NCBI RefSeq assembly: GCF_030272615.1
Contig: NC_081406.1
Span: forward strand, 191,279,891 to 191,343,890
Direction: 5' to 3'
Length of the DNA: 64,000 nucleotides
Source: Cryptomeria japonica
Taxonomy: Eukaryota; Streptophyta; Pinopsida; Cupressales; Cupressaceae
The notes under the pieces were generated by a model. The model made no database searches, was not told the origin of the DNA, and saw only the letters and a program-made list of their open reading frames with translations. The position numbers and the translations under genes are program-made. Below, piece by piece: positions 22,768 through 34,019 of the stretch. Within the stretch, counting starts at the first letter, position 1. The number at the start of each line of letters is the position of its first letter.

Positions 22768-24308
22768 TGTTAATCTTAGAGGATTCAATTAATACTAAGA
22801 CGGGGGGTGAATCAGTATTAACAATAATTTGAAATCAGAAACTTAGACTCATAAAACTTTCACTAAATCAAACATAGACCACCACTAGAGTCATTTAACA
22901 GTACCGATATCTACTAATAAACATCTGGTAAACTGATATATCAATGTTGCACATTAAGTGTTCATTAACCATGCATAAACTGAAAGTAAAGCATAATATC
23001 ACATCAAAAACATTCACCATATGAACACCATGATTTTCATGTGGAAACCCAAATAGGGAAAAACCACGATGGGAATTGGTACACACAAATATTTTGCACT
23101 CTTTTGGAATGCACATTGTTACGAGCCAAGCCCGGCTACAAGATTACAATGATGCCCTGTTAGGAGAAGACGTTGTTAGGAGTCACCCGGTTAAGGGATT
23201 TACCTCATCCCTGTTAGGAGATTTGATCTATTAGGATTAAACTCGCAAGAGGATTTAGAACTCAGATATTGAGTCACCCTGTTAGGAGATTTTACGATGT
23301 GAGGTGTGTTAGGACCTACCCGGTTAAGGGACTTTAGCTTATGTAATTGTAAGAGAAAAATAGTGAACGATCTGTGTATAGCACTCAACTTCTTGCTTGA
23401 TCATATTCAATTAATCTGTAAGTCTTCAACACTCTGGTAGATCTTATTACACCCATGTTCGGCTTCACACACTTCTCAAAAATAACCAACGCAACAAACA
23501 TCAACTGTACCAACATAAATAACCTTTACAACTAGGTCAACATCAAAACCCTAAGACTTACAAAATAGATCATCACAAATCTTTACAACTCATTACAGAT
23601 CCTCATATGGATCATTACAATCAATATTAACCATTGAATGATCATAAGTCATCACAACAAGTCGATTTGATACAAATTCAAACCCTTAGCTCATTCCGCG
23701 AAGCACTTTCCACATTCCCAAGAAATTCACTCTCCAAACGTGCCAAAACATATTTCAAACACTTCATGCGGTTTGTGTCACATTATCATCAACATGTGAA
23801 CTTGATGTAGATCACTACCAAATTAAAAATCATTACCGGTCAAAAGAATTCTCTACCGGTCCTTAAACCCTTCGTAAACCTTGGCAAAAACTCAACATAA
23901 ACTATAATCATAACTTTTGGTTGTCACAACATAATGTGGTTTCGGTCAGATATATGTTACGATGATAAAAGCTCACATTCAAAACCACAAAGCCTCAATC
24001 ATCACCTATCGCCAGATACATTCAAAACATTTTATCGTTTATCGATTAAGGTCTTAATTCTTAGTTTCTTGATTATTTACCAGTAAGCTCTCTCCCGTAG
24101 ACCAAAAGATTTAGATGACACAATACAACATAAGTAAACATTAGTAGACATGAATAAACATTATTTTCCATCAATCACAACATAAACAAGTGATCAAATT
24201 CATCCATCAAGCAATCTCAATCTCTTCATCACAATGTCATCTCAAACAGTCTTATACTGGTTCATTCATCATTCTCCATCTATATCAGTTATTCCAAACA
24301 TACCAACA
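22768..24308 (-). repeat. Element C 3' LTR
   Basis: 1,541 bp, from TGTTAATCTTAGAGG to ATACCAACA on +. It contains the hairpin at 22789-22821 (TTAATACT and TCAGTATTAA arms, one arm mutated), the block AAAAACCACGATGGGAATTG, and repeated CCTGTTAGGAG / GGTTAAGGGA motifs. Confidence 0.92.
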
Positions 24309-24320
24309 TTCTCCCCCTTT
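24309..24320 (-). promoter_or_regulatory. Element C polypurine tract
   Basis: Sense AAAGGGGGAGAA directly before the 3' LTR start TGTTGG. Confidence 0.8.
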
Positions 24321-24739
24321 GGAATTGATGGCAAAACTAAACATCAACGTACTCCACTCATATTGATCCGCTTTGTTCTGGATCTTCTCTGCAACTCTTC
24401 TCTTCTCTGTTGCACCTTATCTGCCAGTTACACTTTATCTTCATTTCTTCTCCCCCTTTTGGTTACACATCTTACATAGCTTCTCCTCTTTAGACTAATA
24501 TATTTCTTCTCCTATGTCATGACAAATCATATTTCTTCTCCCTCTTTGATAGCAATGCCAAAGGTGTATAAGCATCGTCGGTCATCAAATCTGTTGTTGT
24601 TATCTTCAACATGTCTAAAAACTCATCTAAGTTGCTCCCCTTGCAAAGTAGTCTGCATCTCATCAATCCAAAGTGAAAAATAGTCATTAAGCCTACTAGA
24701 TTGATGTGTCTTTTGCATCCTAGTTCTTCTTGTGTAGGG

Positions 24740-26372
24740 GTCTGACCCCTAATTTACTTCTGAGATATTCAAAGGTTGTCTTCGGCAATGGTTTGGTGAA
24801 AATGTCTGCTAGCTACTCTTTGTTTGTCACATACTCCATTCTAACTTATTTTTCCTGTACTCTTTCACTTAGAAAATGATATTTCAATTCTATGTGCTTT
24901 TTTCTTGCATGTAACCCAAGATTTTTTGAAATATTAATTGCACTAGTATTGTCACAGTAAATAGTTATCAGTTTAGACATATCAAATTTGAATCCTTCAA
25001 GCACATGTATCATCCAGATTGCCTGTGTGCAATTCGTTGATGTTGCAACATACTCGGCCTTTGTCATTGACTAAGAAACAGATGTTTGCTTCTTACTTTT
25101 CCAAGCAAACAATCTACCTCCAAGAAGAAAAGCTCCACCAGTAGTGCTTTTCCGGTCATCAACATTTCCTGCCCAATCTGCATCAGTAAACACATTCAAA
25201 GAAAAATTTCCTTTATAAGGATACCATAAACCATAATCTACTGTTCCTTTCAGGTATTGAAATATCCTTTTCACCGCTACCAAGTGAGTCTCCTTGGGAT
25301 CCTTTCGAAATCTAGCAACCAATCCAACGACATCTACAATATCAAGTCTGTTATGAACAACATAATGCAATTTAACAATCATAGACCTGTATTCTTTCTC
25401 ATCAACAGATGGTGAATCATCTTGTTTAGACAACTTGCAGCCTCTCACCATCAGAGTACCAACCGGTTTACAATCCTCCATGTCAAATTTTTTCAACAAC
25501 TCTTTAACATACTTACTCTGACAGATAAATATTCCACCATCCAATTGTTGGACCTGCAACCCAATGAAAAATTTAATTTAATCAATAAGAGACATCTCAA
25601 ATTCATTCTTCATCTCCTCAGCAAAATCCATGCATAAGTCATCATTACCATAAAAAATTATGTCATCCACAAATACTTCAGCTATCGATACTCTGTCTCC
25701 ATCAGTCTTTAGATATATGTTACTCTCGTCACTAGTATGCTGGAATCCTATCTTGATCAGGTGTGCATGCAATCTTTCAAACCATGCTCTCGGTGTTTGC
25801 TTCAATCCACGCAGTGCCTTATGTAGTTTTCAAACCATATCTTTGTCTTCAGACAAAGCAAATCCATCTAGTTGTTCTATGTACACTTCCTCTCCAAGGA
25901 TGCCATTAAGAAAAGCTAATTTAATATCCATCTAATAGACTTTAAATCTTTTAAATGCAGCATAAACAAGTACCATTCTTACTCCTTCCAATCTCTCAAT
26001 AGGTTGAAAGGTTTTGCCATAATCTTCTCCTTCTTCTTGTGCATAGACATTGCAAACCAATCTTGCTTTATTTCTCACAGCCTTGCCTTCTTCATTTAAC
26101 TTGTTTCTAAAGACCCATTTAGTTCCAATCACATTCTTGTTTTTCGGTCTTGGAACAAGTGACCATGTCTTGTTCTTCTCTATCTAATCCAATTCCTCAT
26201 TCATTGCATTAATCCAGTCATCATAATTTAATTCCTCTCTTACTATTTTTGGCTAAATAGTAGAAATCAGACAAAAAAATTGTCTGATTTTCCTCGTTGT
26301 TTGTACACCAACATTTTTATCTCCAATTATTTTTTCTTCAGAGTGATTTAACCTGACATACCTTGCTATTAC
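24740..26372 (-). pseudogene. pol: Element C RT and RNase H
   Basis: From 5' to 3' on -: [88 protein letters not shown] (RT active site), MQVQQLDGGIFICQSKYVKE, EYRSMIVKLHYVV, KRIFQYLKGTVDYGLWYP, TDADWAGNVDDRKSTTGGAF, CDNTSAINISKN, KYHFLSERVQEK. Stops and small indels split it into at least six frames. The RT-integrase linker is cut by element D at 26373. Confidence 0.9.
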
Positions 26373-27062
26373 TGTTAACATTCTACACTCTCATGAGAAA
26401 TCATGGTGTTGTCATTGATGGCAACCATGTGGCAACCTTCAAGCAACCTTCTGGAATTCATCTGGCAAACCATTGGCAACCACCGACACCGGCATAGACA
26501 TCTACTTACACCGGCAATAATGCATACTGACACCCCAGCCGACAGGAATAAACTTTTGTTTAATTGTAATTATCTTTTGTAAAGCCGACATGGCATATTG
26601 TAATAGACTCATATATGTATGAAATCTTGTAAATCATTTCTATAATGATAGATGGAATAGGAATGAGCGAATAAGAAGGAAGTTATATGCGAATGCATAA
26701 GGCAGATTTTGTATAAGGTTTATGGTTATAGTATGAGCTTAAACTGGTACTAAACCGGGCATAGTTGATGTTGATTTCAAGCAGTACATTGTATTGGATT
26801 TTTATAATCCATTTTGTAAGTCAGTGAGACTTTTATTTTGTAGATTGAGCAATGAGCTCTAGGTAGTTGGCCTTCCTGCATGTGCAGGCCCCTCATTGTA
26901 AGTAATATTTATTCATTAGCCAATGAGTGAATATTGTGGGTCAAAAATCCAACTGAGGTTTTTCCCACACCGGGTTTCCTCATTAAACATCTTGTGTTAT
27001 GGTGTGTTTTCTATGTTGTCTTTATTGTTCCCGTTTACTACACTAATTCTTAGATCCTAATA
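26373..27062 (+). repeat. Element D 5' LTR, with internal deletion near U5 end
   Basis: It matches 30696-31507 from TGTTAACATTCTACACTC (TGTTGGCAATCTACACTC in the other) to CACTAATTCTTA, then jumps to GATCCTAATA. About 115 bp, including the U5 hairpin, are missing relative to the 3' LTR. Confidence 0.88.
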
Positions 27063-27064
27063 AT

Positions 27065-27076
27065 TGGTATCAGAGC
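27065..27076 (+). promoter_or_regulatory. Element D primer binding site
   Basis: TGGTATCAGAGC, a perfect tRNA-iMet-type site, two bases after the LTR end. Confidence 0.92.
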
Positions 27077-27106
27077 CTGGTCCTCTATTTTCAAAAGCCT
27101 AACAAC

Positions 27107-28138
27107 TTGAGGAAGATTCTGACATTGGTACATATGGAGAACTTAAGAAAGCAATTGGAAGGAGCTCTTGTAGACTATGATTCAGAGAAGTTGAAGAATA
27201 TCAAACTTGAAGATGATCTAAGGACTACACAGGAATTCATTCAAGGACTTCAGGAGAATCTTACTATAGCCAGAAATAAAAGAAAAGAACTTCATGAGAA
27301 GATGCAGAATGATAATGATGAAAAGGTAACTCTTAATGAACTTGTGAACAAGATGAGACAAGAAAACCTTACTATGAGGAATAAAATGCAAGATATGACT
27401 ATGAGATTTTGTAAAGACATTGAAGATAGGAAGAAGAATGAAGATGACTTGACTAGGAGACTCAATGATGCTGGAAATGAAAATCTAACACTCAGTCATG
27501 AAAATGTTATGTTGAAGACAGATATGATTCACGTGCAACATGATAAAACTGAACTTATGAGACAAATGGAAATTCTAGAAAATGAGTTGGCTACTGCAAA
27601 TCAACACAAAGAAAAATTCAAGAAAAGTTCAGAGGAACTTGATGATATGCTGAAAAGTCAGAAACCTAATGCAGATACTAATGGACTTGGATTTGAAGTT
27701 GGTGAAAGTTTCGGTACTGCAAAAAATCATGATCACAGTAAACCGGTAAGACAACCTAATGCTTACAAATTTTATTGGAAATGCTTTAACGATAACAAGT
27801 ATGGTCATAGAGAAAATCAGTGTAGATCTAGAAACAATCAGAACATTAATGCACCCACTGATCAATGTTCCAAATGCAACAAAGTTGGTCATAATTCAGA
27901 AACCTGTAGAATGAATGTGAGATGTTATGTTTGTGGAAGATCTGGGCACTTATCTAATCAATGCAGAACACGAACCGACATAAGATATGGAAAGGCTATT
28001 CAGAAGAACAATGTGACTTGTTATGCTTGTAACAAAATTGGACATATTGTAAAATTTTGTAGAAGTAAAACTTCATCGACAAATAATAAAGGACCTAGTT
28101 TGAAAGCCAAAGAGAAGGTAGATGAGGTAAAGCAATAA
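27107..28138 (+). CDS. gag: Element D Gag: coiled coil plus zinc knuckles
   Basis: This intact 343-codon ORF is the longest undamaged gene of D. Residues 1-190 are predicted from sequence to be mostly charged coiled coil (LRKQLEGALVDYDSEKLKNI; ELMRQMEILENELATANQHK). After a linker come four Cys/His motifs: one degenerate (CFNDNKYGHRENQC) and three CCHC knuckles (CSKCNKVGHNSETC, CYVCGRSGHLSNQC, CYACNKIGHIVKFC). Such proteins bind element RNA and form particles. The N-terminal LRKIL-like text continues upstream of the ATG in frame and matches element E's Gag, so the true start may lie closer to the primer site. No UBN2-type capsid region is recognised. Confidence 0.88.
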   Translation: MRKILTLVHMENLRKQLEGALVDYDSEKLKNIKLEDDLRTTQEFIQGLQENLTIARNKRKELHEKMQNDNDEKVTLNELVNKMRQENLTMRNKMQDMTMRFCKDIEDRKKNEDDLTRRLNDAGNENLTLSHENVMLKTDMIHVQHDKTELMRQMEILENELATANQHKEKFKKSSEELDDMLKSQKPNADTNGLGFEVGESFGTAKNHDHSKPVRQPNAYKFYWKCFNDNKYGHRENQCRSRNNQNINAPTDQCSKCNKVGHNSETCRMNVRCYVCGRSGHLSNQCRTRTDIRYGKAIQKNNVTCYACNKIGHIVKFCRSKTSSTNNKGPSLKAKEKVDEVKQ

Positions 28139-28551
28139 TTTTCAAAACAATGGATTAGGAAGACAGATTAGAATGTTGATGAGACTATTTCTTCATCGAT
28201 AGAACAGAGTATTACTCCACCGGCAGGAAATTCTTCATCCAACTGAGAAGTAACCCTTTGGTGGTATTGCAACAGGTTGAATATCATGCAGTTTACCCTC
28301 AATCGATGCTGAGAAGATAGATTTCTTCTTTACCGGCAGATGTGTTAAGTTTTCACTTAACCGGCAAGCATTTAATGCAGTTGTTGAAAGAAATTTCATT
28401 ATAAATCATCAATTTTCCCTCTTTTTTGATTCACCGAGCATTCAAATTAGTAGAGAGAGCGAAATATGAGCGAAGGCATTCAAGGCGAAGAAGTGAAGCG
28501 ATTTATTTCAAAGCACTCAAACATTATCAGGTAGCTTAAGGTATTTTTCAA

Positions 28552-30493
28552 ATGGCCTCCTCTTCTACTCCCAAATTTATTGCAAACCCTACTGTTGTGG
28601 AAAATATAAAATGTCCTAGGCCCGTATTCAAAATTATTCCCAAGATAGCTAAGCAAGATGATTCCATAGGTGCATTTTCAAAGATTCCTAAAGGTGTAGC
28701 CTATGCTGAAGACCCTAGGATATATATTCACTGCAATATTGAAGAATTAGGTTCCGAGGAATTATTAAAGACATTTAGAATTGTAATTTGTGATGAAAAT
28801 GGCATTGTAAAACCCGAGCACAAAACTATTGAGACTTTAGGTTTTGTGGAAATATTGAACATCCCTGAATTTCTGGAGGAAGTAGTGAGAATTTTCCTGA
28901 GTAGGGAATATGGAGAATTTATTTGGTTAGACTCTATCTGAAAATTCACCTGACAAGCAATTAGGGTAGTGACAGGTTTACCCTCAAATGGCAGTAGACC
29001 AGACAAAACAAAGAAGGTACCTAACAACACAGTCATGACCTTAACTGGAGCAACATCTGATAGTAGATCTCTGAGAGTAAATGACATCAAGGATATCAAT
29101 GTGAGATTCATAAGTATGATTCTAGGCTACAAGACTACACATGCAAATAGACTTAATTCAGTTTCTAGTCTTTGCATTAATAGTTCTTATGAAATGGTAA
29201 ACAATAATGCAAAAATAGATGTGTGTGAATGGTTGAAGGATGAACTAATAGACAATTTGAAGAAGATAAAAGGTGATAAGAAAGGGACATTTCATTTTGG
29301 AAATCTCTTAGTATTCTTAATGTTATATTTCACAAAGGAAATCCCCGGTATAGGACAGAAAGATTTTGGATATGACAGAGTAGGCAAGCAATTACAAGAA
29401 GCTTTCCTCAGCATGGGTACTACTAAGGATAGCAATATCTCTAAATACTTTAAAACATTTCAAGCCAAAATGAAAACCAAAGAGAGACTACCATAGAGTG
29501 TAGTAGATAAATATGACAAGGAAATCTGTTTTGTAATTAAGAAAGATGAAACATGGATGGAAGTTGTTCTTCCTAGAACTGTATGAGTAACTGAAATGGG
29601 GTATGGGGATGATGTAAACATTATTGAGACTTATGCTAAAGAATTGTTAGAAGCACATAGAGAACCAACAAGAAAAAGTTTTTGGTAGTGCAGAAACAAT
29701 TGAGAGTGGCGTACAAACTATGAAACAAAGAAAGAGAAGAGAAAAGTATATTAGAAGTGTTTCAAAACAAGTTAAGGAAATCAAAGAAAACATCAGGAAC
29801 ATTACTGGTATAAAGGCGAGTGATCTGGAAGGATTGCAATCAGAGGCACACATTTCACCGGTTGGCACATCATCTGATAGTGAGATACCTGCGGAGTTAA
29901 AGAGAGTTGATAGGAAAAGAAAACCCTTACTGGTACTCTCTCCTTCACCCAAGAAAACAAGAACTTTGAAAAAGAAACAATAGGCAGTAAGGCAACTGAC
30001 AAAGAAGCTAACACCTAAGAAGAAACAGAAATAGGTTATACCTCCTTTGGATAATTAACTAAATGAAATCACTGATGACGGTAATTTGGCTAATGTGAGC
30101 AAATTGTACAGCACATTCACTGATTTAGAAAAGGAAAGTATTGAAAATAGTATAATTCTACACCTTGACATATACAAGAAATTGTTAATTGAAGTTGTAG
30201 ATGACCTACCAAATGAACTATATAGGAGGTTAGATGCAAAGAGGATTGCAATAATCGAGTTAGACAAGAAACTTAGTCCTAAATTGGATAACCTTATCTC
30301 TCTGAGAAATGAGATCTCTAAGGCATTAATTCAAGTGGAAAGATCACTGGAAGAGCATATGCATCATCTCACCAGCATGATCCAATGAACTGAGGAAACC
30401 ATGAATGAAAACAACAGATTCATGCATAGTTTAAACTTGGTTTTGGTAGACATATTTCAGATTGTAACCAACCAGTTACAAACCTTAAGGTGA
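28552..30493 (+). pseudogene. Element D ORF2: large unrecognised protein in place of pol
   Basis: One ancestral ORF is inferred: frame 1 from ATG 28552 to about 29690, then one frameshift, then frame 2 to TGA at 30491. About ten stops interrupt it; nearly all are one C-to-T step from Arg or Gln codons. The N-terminal part contains EDPRIYIHCNIEELGSEELL and LGFVEILNIPEFLEEVVRIF. Then come AIRVVTGLPSNG and INVRFISMILGYKTTHANRL, SVSSLCINSSYEMVNNN, FHFGNLLVFLMLYFTKEIPG. A basic patch (RKRKPLLVLSPSPKKTRTLK) and a C-terminal helical region (LDKKLSPKLDNLISLRNEIS) follow. In outline it resembles plant transposon/mobile-domain proteins, but that is a guess. No nuclease or polymerase motif was found. 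Confidence 0.7.
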
Positions 30494-30683
30494 AATTGTG
30501 CACTCATTTAACAATTTTTGACAACCTTTGTCATTGATGTCAATGGAGGAGTAGTGGACAGAGAAAAATGATCATTCAGAGGAGATCATCTGCTTGGGGG
30601 GAGCACATCTTTTTGGTAAATTTTTGGACTTCACTTTTTAGAACAGTTTTTGGATTTTTCTCATGAGTGTTTCCATCAATGCC

Positions 30684-30695
30684 AAATGGGGAGAT
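30684..30695 (+). promoter_or_regulatory. Element D polypurine tract
   Basis: AAATGGGGAGAT directly before the 3' LTR TGTTGGC; GCCAA precedes it, giving the GCCAA/TTGGC pair seen in other elements here. Confidence 0.82.
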
Positions 30696-31507
30696 TGTTG
30701 GCAATCTACACTCTAATGAGAATTGATGGTGTTGTCATTGATGGCAACCTTCATGCAACCTTCTGGAATTCATCTGGTAAACCACCTGCAGGCACTGACA
30801 TCGGCATAGACATCTACATACATCGGCAAGCACTTCACCAGCAGTGAAAACAATGCATATCGGCACCTCAGCCGAAAGGAATAAACTTTTGTTTAATTGT
30901 AATTATCTTTTGTAAAGCCGACATGGCATATTGTAATTGAATCATATATGTATGGAATCTTGTAAATCATTTTTGTAATGATAGATGGAATAGGAATGAG
31001 CGAATAAGAAGGAAGATATATGTGAATGCATAAGGCAAATTTTGTATAAGGTTTATGGTTATAGTATGAACTTAAACTAGTACTAAACCTGGCATAGTTG
31101 ATACTGATTTGAAGTAGTACATTGTATTGGATTTTCATAATCCATTTTGTAAGTCAGTGAAAATTCTATTTTGTAGATTGAGTAGTGAGCTCTAGGTAGT
31201 TGGCCTTCCTGCATGTGCAGGCCCCTCATTGTAAGTAATATTTATTCATTGGCCAGTGAGTGAATATTGTGGGTCACAAATCCCACCGTGGTTTTTTCCA
31301 CACTGGGTTTCCTCGTTAAACATCTTGTGTTATGGTGTGTTTTCTATGTTGTCTTTATTGTTCCTATTTACTGCACTAATTCTTATTTACCGGTACACTA
31401 TTTTGAAATGCACAATACTTAAAAAGGTGAAATATTTTGCAAACCAGTTAGATACTGATTCACCCCCCCCCCTCTCAGTATCTTTGGGACAATCATTAAT
31501 CCTAACA
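30696..31507 (+). repeat. Element D 3' LTR
   Basis: 812 bp, TGTTGGCAATCTACAC to ATCCTAACA. It has the complete U5 end with hairpin 31450-31483 and the shared block ACCGTGGTTTTTTCCACAC. Confidence 0.9.
31450..31483 (+). promoter_or_regulatory. U5 inverted repeat around C-run, D 3' LTR
   Basis: AGATACTGA and TCAGTATCT form perfect 9-bp arms around TTCACCCCCCCCCCTC. The arms differ in sequence from those of B, C and E but stay complementary. Confidence 0.82.
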
Positions 31508-32560
31508 ATTTCTAGTTCTAGTGTTGTGCTTCCTGCTTCATGTTCTTCTTCACTCTCTACATTTACCGATTGAGCACCTATTTTTGTAGTATTTTTCTTA
31601 TCATCCTTCTGCACGTTTGGTTCTATAAACACAAGTCTTTCTTCATCCTTCTCAGGCTCAAATCTACTGGTCTTATCAAATTTCTTAGAGAGTTGATCTA
31701 TCTTCGCATTAGAACTCTTAATGATCTTCTTAGTTCTCTTGTTATAACATTTAAATGCCTTACTCTTTGTAGAGTAACCAAGAAAAATGCCTTCATCACA
31801 CTTAGCATCAAAATTTTCAGTGTAATCATCTCTTTTAATAAAACATTTCAAAATTTTTGAAATAACTTACACTAGGAGTCCTTCAATGCCATAATTCATA
31901 AGGTGTTTTGTTATTACCTTTCTTAACAAGTACCCGGTTCAAAGTATAAATAGAAGTGCTAACTGCTTCTCTCCAAAACATCTTCAGTACTTCACCTTGA
32001 ATCAACATGGTTCTAGCAGCTTCAACAACTATTCTATTCATTCTCTATGTTATCCCATTCTGTTGTGGAGTTCTAGGAGCTGGCATCTGCCTCTTAATTC
32101 CTTGTTCATCGAAGAACTTCACAAACTCATCATATGTAAATTCGCCTCCCTGGTCAGATCTCAAACATTTTAGATTCATCCTGGTATCTTTCTCAACAAG
32201 ATCTTTAAACACTTTAAATTTACTGAATGTCTCATAATTTTCTCTTAGAAAAGTTACCCACGTCATTTTGGAAAAATCATCAGTAAAGATCATAAAATAC
32301 TTATCAACAAAATATCTCTTAGTCCTCATAGGACCACAAAGATCAGTATGAACTAAATCAAGAATATTCTATGAAGAGAAAGACTTACTATAAAAGATAC
32401 AAAGGTCATCTTACCCATATGACAATCCTTGCATAACACATTGTCCGGTTTCACAAGCTAGGGCAAACTTCTCACAATACTTCACTTACTAACTTTAACC
32501 AAATTATCAAAATTGATATGACAAAATCTATTGTGCCACAACTAGCTGTCTTCAATCTTG
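31508..32560 (-). pseudogene. pol: Element C integrase and linker
   Basis: The integrase core (KYFMIFTDDFSKMTWVTFLR, CLRSDQGGEFTYDEFVKFF, QGIKRQMPAPRTPQQNG) is at 32045-32329, after a broken zinc region and pre-integrase part. The C-terminal part and acidic linker ([40 protein letters not shown]) run to 31508, where D cuts. Catalytic Asp and Glu positions are visible; frameshifts separate the pieces. Confidence 0.88.
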
Positions 32561-33153
32561 GTCACCAAACAATCATTTACATTAGTATTCAAATGAAATA
32601 AATTACCTCTAGTCTTCTTTCCAGTAGAAATCAATTCTCTATTGTTTCCAAGAATCCTGCACACTCCACTTTTGAATTCAAGTAGATATCCCTTATCATT
32701 AAGTTGTCCAACACTCAAGAGGTTATGTTTTAGTCCATCAACCCAAAAGACATCATCTACATTACTCTTCCCATTTAATAAAATTGATCCTTTACCTTTA
32801 ACCATGCAAGTAGAGATATTACCAAACCTTACAACACCTCCATCAAACTCTTCAAGGGATAAGATCTTACTTTTGTCACTGGTCATGTGGTGTGAGAAAC
32901 CACTATCTATTATCCATTCATCGTTGTTATCCATGTGAGACACCAATGCCTTCTCATCATCCTCCTTCACAACAACAAATACTATCTCTTCATTGTCATC
33001 TTCTTCTGATTCCTCATCGGTCGCACCTTCATCCACTACAACATAACAATGTTTATTGCCTTTTCCTTTGAATCTCCTAATCTTCTCTTTCTTATCAGTG
33101 TTAGGGTAGTTAGCTGCTATGTATCCAATTTTACTACAAGAGAAACACTTCAA
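32542..33153 (-). pseudogene. pol: Element C zinc knuckle and protease
   Basis: This 203-codon frame begins with the knuckle CFSCSKIGYIAANYP, where His and the last Cys are replaced by Tyr. It continues through an acidic linker (EESEEDDNEEIVFVVVKEDD) to EWIIDSGFSHHMTSDKSK with intact Asp-Ser-Gly, and ends LKHNLLSVGQLNDKGYLLEF, then GKKTRGNLFHLN. The damaged knuckle would impair RNA binding. Confidence 0.88.
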
Positions 33154-33159
33154 GGGTAA

Positions 33160-33955
33160 TTTACCTTTATTTTAATTGTTCCTCTAGGGAATCTTTTAGC
33201 CAGTAATGCCTCAAGTTCCATTAGATGATCTTCATCATCACCATCACCTCTTCTATCGCCATGACTAGACCTATAGTCATGATTATGACAAATATCTTTT
33301 CATTTCCTTTTTGTTGTACCAGTTACAGAAGCCTTAAAAGAAGATTCAGAAGGCTTAGAAATACTATTATCAAAATTGTTTAGCTCAAATGTAGTTAACT
33401 TTCCAATTAGAGAATCAACAATGACTTTATCTTTTGAAATAGATCTCAGTTCTTGAATAGAAAAAACTCTGATAGAATATTATGGTAAAAGAGTTCTAAG
33501 CATTTAACTAACAATGGTATCATCTTCAATCTTAACTTCAGCACTCTTTATACCACCTACAACTTCCTTAATCCTTCCTATGTTCTCACCATAAACCACT
33601 TTCATATCATCAAATTTTTCTCTTAAACTTTCTTCCTTTGCCCTTTGTACATGTTCATCTCCTGCATAAATTAGATTTAATTTCTCCCATACCTTATTTG
33701 TAGTCTCTAATCCATGAACATCTATATACTTAGATTCAGATAAAGTCCTTACAATTTCTTCAAGGGCCTAAATATTTTCTTATTGTTCTTTTAGTTCATC
33801 TGGTGTCAATGGGTTGGTAGTAGGACCAACATACTTAGTTACCACATGATTCCAATACTATGAACCCATTCCTTTAATGCAGATATTCATCCAATCACTC
33901 CATATCCGATAGTTGTTCTTGGTAAACTTGGGACCCTCCTTCTTCATCAAATTTC
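33160..33955 (-). pseudogene. gag: Element C gag
   Basis: Starting near 33946 just inside the primer site, it reads MKKEGPKFTKNNYRIWSDW, then YWNHVVTKYVGPTTNPLTPD, AGDEHVQRAKEESLREKFDD, KDKVIVDSLIGKLTTFELNN. At least five in-frame stops are present. It is homologous to F gag (39121-40028), which is better preserved. Confidence 0.85.
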
Positions 33956-34006
33956 ACAGGATCTTTCTCTCAAGCTATTAGGCTTTCTGCACACAAAGGA
34001 CCAATT

Positions 34007-34017
34007 CTCTGATACCA
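34007..34017 (-). promoter_or_regulatory. Element C primer binding site
   Basis: Sense TGGTATCAGAG, two bases from the 5' LTR end. Confidence 0.88.
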
Positions 34018-34019
34018 AT

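Larger units (their letters stand above)
26373..31507 (+). mobile_element. Element D: pol-less LTR element with gag and an extra ORF
   Basis: LTRs are at 26373-27062 and 30696-31507, with a target duplication ATTAC/ATTTC (4 of 5 bases), a perfect primer site and a polypurine tract. The 5,135-bp element encodes Gag with zinc knuckles and then, where pol should be, an unrecognised ORF of about 640 codons including breaks. No protease, integrase, RT or RNase H motif was seen. It must use enzymes from another element. It sits on + in element C. Confidence 0.9.
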
